Part shown: positions 49,870 through 60,700 of the stretch, piece by piece
How positions within the stretch are numbered: position 1 is the stretch's first letter
How the letters are laid out: every line of letters starts with the position of its first letter
NCBI GenBank assembly: GCA_014843695.1
Contig: CM026403.1
Span: forward strand, 10,280,111 to 10,344,110
DNA length: 64,000 nt
Reading direction: 5' to 3'
Source: Archivesica marissinica
Lineage: Eukaryota; Mollusca; Bivalvia; Venerida; Vesicomyidae
Translations under genes and position numbers: made by a program
Notes under the pieces: model-generated
Databases searched by the model: none
Told to the model about the DNA's origin: nothing
Seen by the model: only the letters and a program-made list of their open reading frames with translations

Positions 49870-50775
49870 ACCACCTCTGCAGGGCTCACTCTAGGTCAGA
49901 ATGTTTGGGAGAAGTGAGAAAGCGTGCGATCGTGTCCTTAAGTGCTGTTATTTAATATATTTCACAAAGTACACAATATGACCATTAACCCCACAGGCCT
50001 CTAAATAGGCTTATGAAAAGTGTAGATCCAGATGAGCCGGCTCGTAACGAGCCGTCTCATCAGGATCTGCACTTTTTTGCCAGTAATAATTATTACTATT
50101 TTTAGATAAAATTACCCATTTTGATAAATGAACTGATCCAAATGTAATTTTCTTATTAATTTATTGGTCTAAAAATATCATGGACCAGTCCATGTCAGTT
50201 ACTTGGGGTTGAAAGGGTTAAATACCACATTTGAATAGAAGGAGTGCTTTATAGTGTATCTTACTGGACAAAATTTAGTTTAAAAATTGTAAATAAATAT
50301 TGGGGGGGAGAGTGCCCCTCCCCTTGGGGTGACATCAGGGTCCCTAGGGCGACTATTGGGGGGGGGAGAGTGCCCCTCCCCTTGGGGTGACATCAGGGTC
50401 CCTAGGGCGACTATTGGGGGGGAGAGTGCCCCTCCCCTTGGGGTGACATCAGGGTCCCTAGGGCGACTATTGGGGGGGGAGAGTGCCCCTCCCCTTGGGG
50501 TGACATCAGGGTCCCTAGGGCGACTATTGGGGGGGGGAGAGTGCCCTTCCCTTGGGGTGACATCAGGGTCCCTAGGGCGACTATTGGGGGGGGGAGAGTG
50601 CCCCTCCCCTTGGGGTGACATCAGGGTCCCTAGGGCGACTATTGGGGAGGGGAGAGTGCCCCTCCCCTTGGGGTGACATCAGGGTCCCTAGGGCGACTAT
50701 TGGGGGGGGAGAGTGCCCCTCCCCTTGGGGTGACATCAGGGTCCCTAGGGCGACTATTTCGCCCCCTAGAATGAG
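49870..50775 (+). mobile_element. MITE family 3 with nested TTAA MITE and internal tandem array
   Basis: Ends agggctcactctagg and cctagaatgagccttg. Contains a TTAA MITE at 49989-50217 and, at 50300-50755, about 8 copies of a 56-60-bp piece of the family's own 3' region (ggagagtgcccctccccttg gggtgacatcagggtcccta gggcgactattg). Confidence 0.87.
49989..50217 (-). mobile_element. TTAA MITE family 1 (nested)
   Basis: gaccaTTAAcccc...gaaagggTTAAataccacatttg; the empty site accattaaatacaacatttg exists in the sister MITE at 8408-8722. The terminus at 49989 is slightly shortened. Confidence 0.9.
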
Positions 50776-50829
50776 CCTTGCTCTGAATCTAAAACAGGAA
50801 GAAGCTGATTCAGTGTAGCCTCAATTGTT

Positions 50830-51072
50830 AGTTTTGGGGGTTTAAAGTCGCACCAACAGCTCATGGCATACAGCGACTCTCCGGCTAGTATTGGAGCAGT
50901 ATTTCAATCATGGGTGTGCACCCTGGTAAAACCACCGACCTTTTACAACAATCCACCTGGATAGCTTCCTCACATGAAAGAATTTAACACGCCCAATGGG
51001 ATTTGAACCTACATTGGTGAGGGGCAAGTGATTTGAAGTCAGCGACCGTACAACTCAGCCATGGAGGACACC
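50830..51072 (-). mobile_element. SINE family D2, copy
   Basis: Blocks aaagtcgcaccaacagctca, cgactctccggctagta, gatagcttcctcacatgaaa, gggatttgaacctaca; tRNA-like head at the right (tccatggctgagttgtacgg reversed). Relatives at 61023-61255 and 62943-63092. Confidence 0.78.
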
Positions 51073-51169
51073 TTAGTTTGACAAATGAACCATTTTATTA
51101 TTTCTAACAATATGGTATCAACGACACATGCTACAGGTAGGTATATAACAATGCTTCTTCTCATCTCAT

Positions 51170-51402
51170 ACAGGTTCGATCCCCCGTCTGACCCTAATAA
51201 AATTAACAGTCTTTCAGATGGGACTTTAAACCGAGGTCTTGTGTCGGTGCTTTACACTGTGCACGTAAAAGAACCAGATGAGACTCTGGAATAGGTCTCT
51301 GTCTGTATCATTACACTATCCTCCAAAAATGTAGAATGACTAATGTCTTCAGGAGGCTTCACTCATATGGGCAACCGGTAGCGACGATAAATAAACATAA
51401 AA
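51170..51402 (+). mobile_element. SINE family E, 5'-truncated copy
   Basis: Starts within the B box (caggttcgatcccccgtctg); rest as 4641-4925. Confidence 0.82.
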
Positions 51403-51637
51403 CACATGCTCATATATGCAAAGTGACACAATTTAATCGTGTTTGTCACAATTAAAAGTACAATACCACCGCCTCACTCCCTTCCTGATACCGTCGTGTA
51501 TTCCAAAATCTCCATCATTCTGATATAACTGAGGCCAACAGAAAGCAGCTGTCAGTTTTGAGTAACACAATCATTGCACTGCATGGTTTGTATTATCATC
51601 AGTGTTTTAGCTGTCCCTTTCACATCATCAGCCATGG

Positions 51638-51732
51638 TCATCTGTCCGTCTTCCAAGCATTGAGCAACATCATCAGCGTACTAACATGAAGCTGTGGCAG
51701 GGCGTTGTGCAAGGCAGGTAGACTGGGTACAC
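51638..51732 (-). CDS. Gene U terminal exon (stop at 51638-51640)
   Basis: Acceptor catgtatttacag|GTGTACCC; with the G of the preceding exon it encodes GVPSLPALHNALPQLHVSTL then MMLLNAWKTDR and TGA. A frame shifted by one also stays open for about 42 codons from 51662, but does not join in phase. The acceptor end is the source of the 80-bp array. Confidence 0.82.
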
Positions 51733-54700
51733 CTGTAAATACATGTCAGTAGTATATAGTGTGCTATACAGCTGTGACAGGGTGTTGTACAAGGCAGGTA
51801 GACTGGGTACATCTGTAAATACATGTCAGTAGTATATAGTGTGCTATACAGCTGTGGCAGGGTGTTGTACAAGGCAGGTAGACTGGGTACACCTGTATAT
51901 ACATGTCAGTAGTATATAGTGTGCTATACAGCTGTGACAGGGTGTTGTACAAGGCAGGTAGACTGGGTACACCTGTATATACATGTACATGTCAGTAGTA
52001 TATAGTGTGCTATACAGCTGTGACAGGGTGTTGTACAAGGCAGGTAGACTGGGTACATCTGTAAATACATGTCAGTAGTATATAGTGTGCTATACAGCTG
52101 TGGCAGGGTGTTGTACAAGGCAGGTAGACTGGGTACACCTGTATATACATGTCAGTAGTATATAGTGTGCTATACAGCTGTGACAGGGTGTTGTACAAGG
52201 CAGGTAGACTGGGTACACCTGTATATACATGTCAGTAGTATATAGTGTGCTATACAGCTGTGGCAGGGTGTTGTACAAGGCAGGTAGACTGGGTACATCT
52301 GTATATACATGTCAGTAGTATATAGTGTGCTATACAGCTGTGACAGGGTGTTGTACAAGGCAGGTAGACTGGGTACATCTGTAAATACATGTCAGTAGTA
52401 TATAGTGTGCTATACAGCTGTGACAGGGTGTTGTACAAGGCAGGTAGACTGGGTACATCTGTAAATACATGTCAGTAGTATATAGTGTGCTATACAGCTG
52501 TGACAGGGTGTTGTACAAGGCAGGTAGACTGGGTACATCTGTAAATACATGTACATGTCAGTAGTATATAGTGTGCTATACAGCTGTGACAGGGTGTTGT
52601 ACAAGGCAGGTAGACTGGGTACACCTGTATATACATGTACATGTCAGTAGTATATAGTGTGCTATACAGCTGTGACAGGGTGTTGTGCAAGGCAGGTAGA
52701 CTGGGTACACCTGTAAATACATGTCAGTAGTATATAGTGTGCTATACAGCTGTGACAGGGTGTTGTAAAACAAGGCAGGTAGACTGGGTACATCTGTATA
52801 TACATGTCAGTAGTATATAGTGTGCTATACAGCTGTGACAGGGTGTTGTACAAGGCAGGTAGACTGGGTACACCTGTAAATACATGTCAGTAGTATATAG
52901 TGTGCTATACAGCTGTGACAGGGTGTTGTACAAGACAGGTAGACTGGGTACACCTGTAAATACATGTCAGTAGTATATGCTATACAGAAATGTATGAAGA
53001 TAAACAAAGCTAAATACTGATTACCATAATTAGATATTTTTAGTTAGTTTATACAAATTTATTTTAGCTTGATAGCAAAATAAGTTCTTACAACTTATAT
53101 TAATCACTCTTGAGACCTCATTCCTGATGGAATCCATCACCACCAGGGAGAGAGAAGAGGCAACATGGAATATAAATACCTAAGGGCACAATCGTAATGG
53201 CTCCAGCAGGACTCAAACTCCGGACCTATCGCACCTGAAGCGAACGCGCATCCACTGCGCTAACACGACTTCCACATATTTTTAGTTTCATTAACAAATG
53301 TACGGCATGACAAACATGTTTTAAAAGTTTTCACAATGAACATACCATCGATGGAGATATTAGCCAGATTGGCCGGGCTAGGTATGTTGTACCAGACGAG
53401 TACCGAGGACAGACTGCGTACATTGGTTCCCTTCACTGACTCACCCTTCATGTAACGCACCAACACGAGCAGATTCTCTACAATATAATTCATAGATTAG
53501 CCGAGCACCAGTATGGACAGATAGTCAACAATATAATTCATAGATTAGCCAGGCACCAGTACGGATAGTTAACAATATAATTTATCGAATAGCCGGGCAC
53601 CAGTACGGATAGTCAACAATATAATTCATAGATTAGCCAGGCACCAGTACGGATAGTTAACAATATAATTTATCGAATAGCCGGGCACCAGTACGGATAG
53701 TCAATAATATAATTCATAGATTAGCCAGGCACCAGTATGGACAGTCAACAATATAATTTATAGAATAGCCGGGCACCAGTACGGATAGTCAACAATATAA
53801 TTCATAGATTAGCCAGGCACCAGTATGGACAGTCAACAATATAATTTATAGAATAGCCAGGCACCAGTACGGACAGATAGTCAACAATATAATTAATAGA
53901 TTAGCCGGGCACCAGCACGGACAGATAGTCAACACTATAATTTATAGATTAACCGGGCACCAGCACGGACAGATAGTCAACACTATAATTCATAGATTAA
54001 CCGGGCACCAATGCTGGCAGATTGTTTACAATACAATTCATAGATTAACCGGGCACCATCATGGACAGATTGTTTACAATACAATTCAGAGATTAACCGG
54101 GCACCATCATGGACAGATTGTTTACAATATCATTCATAGATTAACCGGGCACCATCATGGACAGATTGTTTACAATATAATTCATAGATTAACCGGGCAC
54201 CAATGCTGGCAGATTGTTTACAATACAATTCATAGATTAACCGGGCACCATCATGGACAGATTGTTTACAATACAATTCAGAGATTAACCGGGCACCATC
54301 ATGGACAGATTGTTTACAATATAATTCATAGATTAACTGGGCACCATCATGGACAGATTGTTTACAATATAATTCAGAGATTAACCGGGCACCATCATGG
54401 ACAGATTGTTTACAATATAATTCAGAGATTAACCGGGCACCATCATGGACAGATTGTTTACAATATAATTCATAGATTAACCGGGCACCATCATGGACAG
54501 ATTGTTTACAATATAATTCAGAGATTAACCGGGCACCATCATGGACAGATTGTTTACAATACAATTCAGAGATTAGGCAGGCACCATCATGGACAGATTG
54601 CCTTCAATATCATTCATAGATTAACCGGGCACCATCATGAACAGATTGTTTACAATATAATTCATAGATTAACCGGGCACCATCATGGACAGATTGTTTA

Positions 54701-57700
54701 CAATATAATTCATAGATTAACCGGGCACCATCATGGACAGATTGTTTACAATATAATTCATAGATTAACCGGGCACCATCATGGACAGATTGTTTACAAT
54801 ATAATTCAGAGATTAACCGGGCACCATCATGGACAGATTGTTTACAATATAATTCATAGATTAACCGGGCACCATCATGGACAGATTGTTTACAATATAA
54901 TTCATAGATTAACCGGGCACCATCATGGACAGATTGTTTACAATATAATTCAGAGATTAACCGGGCACCATCATGGACAGATTGTTTACAATACAATTCA
55001 GAGATTAGGCAGGCACCATCATGGACAGATTGTTTACAATATAATTCAGAGATTAACCGGGCACCATCATGGACAGATTGTTTACAATACAATTCAGAGA
55101 TTAGGCAGGCACCATCATGGACAGATTGTTTACAATATAATTCAGAGATTAACCGGGCACCATCATGGACAGATTGTTTACAATATAATTCAGAGATTAA
55201 CCGGGCACCATCATGGACAGATTGTTTACAATATAATTCAGAGATTAACCAGGTACCATCATGGACAGATTGTTTACAATATAATTCATAGATTAACCGG
55301 GCACCATCATGGACAGATTGTTTACAATATAATTCATAGATTAACCGGGCACCATCATGGACAGATTGTTTACAATATAATTCAGAGATTAACCGGGCAC
55401 CATCATGGACAGATTGTTTACAATATAATTCATAGATTAACCGGGCACCATCATGGACAGATTGTTTACAATATAATTCATAGATTAACCGGGCACCATC
55501 ATGGACAGATTGTTTACAATATAATTCATAGATTAACCGGGCACCATCATGGACATATTGTTTACAATATAATTCAGAGATTAACCGGGCACCATCATGG
55601 ACAGATTGTTTACAATATAATTCATAGATTAACCGGGCACCATCATGGACAGATTGTTTACAATATAATTCATAGATTAACCGGGCACCATCATGGACAT
55701 ATTGTTTACAATATAATTCAGAGATTAGGCAGGCACCATCATGGACAGATTGTTTACAATATAATTCAGAGATTAACCGGGCACCATCATGGACAGATTG
55801 TTTACAATATCATTCATAGATTAACCGGGCACCATCATGGACAGATTGTTTACAATATAATTCAGAGATTAACCGGGCACCATCATGGACAGATTGTTTA
55901 CAATATAATTCATAGATTAACCGGGCACCATCATGGACAGATTGTTTACAATATAATTCAGAGATTAACCGGGCACCATCATGGACATATTGTTTACAAT
56001 ATAATTCATAGATTAACCGGGCACCAATGCTGGCAGATTGTTTACAATACAATTCATAGATTAACCGGGCACCATCATGGACAGATTGTTTACAATATAA
56101 TTCAGAGATTAACCGGGCACCATCATGGACAGATTGTTTACAATATAATTCATAGATTAACCGGGCACCATCATGGACAGATTGTTTACAATATAATTCA
56201 GAGATTAACCGGGCACCATCATGGACAGATTGTTTACAATATAATTCATAGATTAACCGGGCACCATCATGGACAGATTGTTTACAATATAATTCATAGA
56301 TTAACCGGGCACCATCATGGACAGATTGTTTACAATATAATTCATAGATTAACCGGGCACCATCATGGACATATTGTTTACAATATAATTCAGAGATTAG
56401 GCAGGCACCATCATGGACAGATTGTTTACAATATAATTCAGAGATTAACCGGGCACCATCATGGACAGATTGTTTACAATATAATTCATAGATTAACCGG
56501 GCACCATCATGGACAGATTGTTTACAATATAATTCAGAGATTAACCGGGCACCATCATGGACAGATTGTTTACAATATAATTCAGAGATTAACCGGGCAC
56601 CATCATGGACAATTGTTTACAATATAATTCATAGATTAACCGGGCACCATCATGGACAGATTGTTTACAATATAATTCAGAGATTAACCGGGCACCATCA
56701 TGGACAGATTGTTTACAATATAATTCATAGATTAACCGGGCACCATCATGGACATATTGTTTACAATATAATTCAGAGATTAACCGGGCACCATCATGGA
56801 CATATTGTTTACAATATAATTCAGAGATTAACCGGGCACCATCATGGACATATTGTTTACAATATAATTCAGAGATTAGGCAGGCACCATCATGGACAGA
56901 TTGCCTTCAATATCATTGATTGATTGCCAACAATATAATTGATAGATTATCAGGGCACAGACATAGATAGTTGGTGTAGGAGGAAGTGATTTGCTTCGGT
57001 CGGCGAAGTGTCCACTCCCAACAGAAATACACAGCAAATAACATACAATATAATATATTTATCACAATTAATGAAACTCATTTTTGAATTATGCTAATAA
57101 GCTGGCCAAAAGGCTTGTTTAATAGCAAAATTCCAAAACTCATTTCGTAAAATATGGTATGAAATCACCACTTGTGTAAGATCATATATTATATACATAT
57201 ATACAGTCAAACTTCGTTGTCTCGAACTTGGTTGGCTCGAACACCACTGTTGGCTCGAACATGTCGTCTGGATCCCGGCGATAATCTCTATATAATGCAT
57301 ATTGTTCTACCTTCGATGACTCGAACACGGATGACTGGAACTCTCGAACCAGATCACTGGTCCCATGAAATCAATTAGTACTTAAATTAACACCTTTGGG
57401 TCGAACACAATTGGCTGAGTGTCCAGGTCTGCATGTCACACTAAAGTTTTCACAGCTTTTGTTAATGGCAATGACATCCCTTTTGATCGGTACACTCGCA
57501 TAATTTACACGTCGTGAGATTGGCAGTTACTATTCTATTGTGACTGGGTTTCAATCACGGCGGCTTTTTTATCCATAGTTTAAATTGGTATGAAACGTAA
57601 TTATGTATAGAACAAACATATTACACACTTATTGAGTTAAAGATGCCAAGCTACGACATTTCAAAATAAACAACCGATTTTGTCGTCTCTTCATCAAATT

Positions 57701-60700
57701 CATTATTAATCATGTCACACCATAATCTACTGTTCTTAACGCCGACTTAAATAAACACAATACGGCAAAGCAGACGACAATCGGTGACTACTTCAAGAAA
57801 TGAGGAAATACTGGCATGTATCTACTGGTAATGACACATTCTATTTTTAAAATGCATAAAACTACCTGAGTATTACGTAGATTGATCATTTAAACCACTA
57901 CATAAAATGTATATAACCAAATAAATATAAGAACTTAAAAATGTTTTCTATTATTATGAAACACATTCGTATAAACATGGATTCTTATCAAACCACGAGA
58001 GAATGACATATTGGATGTATTGCATAAACCAGTATATAACAGTAAGCTACCAAAACACAATTTAATTTATCAATATTATGGGTCAACCCACACAACTACC
58101 CTTGACTCGAACCTCCCATGACTCGAACCATTACTCACGGACCCGTCGAGTTCAAGGCAACAAAGTTTGACTGTATATATATATACATACAGTCAAACCT
58201 GTGAACAAAGACCGGCCTTGGGAAGTAGGCAAAGTGGTGTTTGTTCACATTGTATAGGATTTGAAAACAAGTCACAAGACTCCCACTCCCATTGACTTCT
58301 ATAGTAAACTACATGCTGGAAACAGCAATATGGAACCTCATATCACCTTTAAAATGGTTTGTTCTTGTGTCACATACCGGCATGGGTTATATGCTGGAAA
58401 CAGCAATATGGAACCTTCTATAGTAAACTATACATGCTGGAAACATCAATATGGAACCTTCTATAGTAAACTACATGCTGGAAACACCAATATGGAACCT
58501 TCTATAGTAAACTACATGCTGGAAACAGCAATATGGAACCTTCTATAGTAAACTACATGCTGGAAACATCAATATGGAACCTTCTATAGTAAACTACATG
58601 CTGGAAACATCAATATGGAACCTTCTATAGTAAACTACATGCTAGAAACAGCAATATGGAACCTTCTATAGTAAACTATACATGCTGGAAACAGCAATAT
58701 GGAACCTCATATCACCTTTAAAATGGTTTGTTCTTGTGTCACATACCGGCATGGGTGTTTGCATCTCTCCCCTAGTTCATTACAACTATTCATGTACACT
58801 ATTCCTCAGTCACATGTTCTATACAAGTACTAACCATTCAACTTACCACTTATCAAAGATAGTTTTCATGTACACTATTCCTCAGTCACATGTTCTATAC
58901 AAGTACTAACCAGTCACCTGTTCTATACAAGTACTAACCAGTCACATGTTCTATACAAGTACTAATCAGTCACATGTTCTATACAAGTACTAACCAGTCA
59001 CATGTTCTATACAAGTACTAATCAGTCACATGTTCTATACAAGTACTAACCAGTCACATGTTCTATACAAGTACTAACCAGTCACATGTTCTATGCAAGC
59101 ACTAACCATTCACATGTTCTATACCAGCACTAACCATTTCACATGTTCTATACAAGCACTAACCATTCACATGTTCTATACAAGTACTAACCATTCACAT
59201 GTTCTATACAAGTACTAACTAGTCACATGTTCTATACAAGTACTAACCAGTCACATGTTCTATACAAGTACTAACCATTCAACCACTTATCAAAGATAGT
59301 TTTCAGTCTGTCTATTGTTGAGAGTGTAAACTGGGGCTTCAGGAGTTTTTGACCCTGAAACTCTTCATCTGCGGAGGACTGATTGCTCATTTCTGTGCCA
59401 GGGAGGACGGATGAATGCTCGAGGTTGTAGTAGGTATAGATCAACTTCAGTTGGCTGACACCGAGCGACGTCCACTGGAATTCTGATCTACGTGTTACCT
59501 GGCAACACAGTAAGCAAGTTAAACATCCCACCCGAACAGAAATGGCAAATCATAACAGACGGTCATTCGCAATCCCTGGATAATACAACAACAAAATGTT
59601 ATTGCCTAAAAACATCAATGAAGTCGTGATGGATGCGCGTTCGCTTCAGGTGCTAAAGGTCCGGAGTTCGAGCCCCACTGGAGCTGTTATGATTGTGCCC
59701 TTAGGCAAGGCATTTAAATTCCATGTTGCCTCTTCTCTCTCCCTCGTGGCGATGGATTCTATCAGGAATGAGGTCTAGAGTGATTAATAAAGTTGTAAGA
59801 ACTTGTTTCGCAATCGAGCTCAAATAAATTTGTATAAACTAAAATATGAATGAGATACTTAGAGCAAACACCTAATACACACAGTGGATACAAACACATT
59901 TACCGAGAACTCTCTGTGATAATTTCATGTGAATAGGAATTGGGTTTGTTCTATATAATTATGATTACCATATAAACCCGGCCATATGTCGATCTCGTCC
60001 ATAAGTCGACGGTCCAGTTTTGGTTTGAAAAGGCTGTAACATGCCAACAATAGCCTGCTATACAATAGTTTTGCGACAAACCCTAAATGGGTATTGCTGA
60101 ATCTGGGCGACAGAAATGAGCAGCCAGGTTGGAGCTAGAACCAGTGGCCGTTTGCTGAGCACCAACTAAAACTAAACCAACCAGACCACATTATCTGACA
60201 TGGTGGTCGAGTGGTTAAATTGCTCGTTGAATGGTCTGAGGTTTAAGACCATCCACTATCTCTGTATTATTTGAGCACGACAGTGTATGCATGTATACCC
60301 AACTGATAGTGAGTACCACATATGTGTGAAGTATTCCCCTAAAAGGTGATTGCCTATAATCTTTCTATATAAAATTTGTGTTTTTTCTCAGTTTTAATAT
60401 TTTTTCATGATTCAAAATTTGGTTAAAATTCATCAGGCAAGCGAGGGTCACATAACAAAATTAAATTTTTATAACATGCACACAAATTAATGTTGAAATA
60501 AATGTTAGAATGTTAATATAATTATATTCTACATATTCATTTAGTGCTATGTATAATGTTGCGCTCGCTGATCACCAATGCAACCCAGGTTCGATCCTTG
60601 GACCGGGAAGTATGTGAGATGGTACGTTGGTCGCCAGATCGGACAGGTGGGTTTTCTCCGGTTTCCTCCCACACGAATTACCACATTTATGCTTTCATCA

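Noticed and set aside
51570..51700. Alternative reading of the gene U last exon (YADDVAQCLEDGQM...)
   Set aside because: Open but out of phase with the preceding exon, which ends in phase 1; the LNAWKTDR frame joins correctly and terminates.
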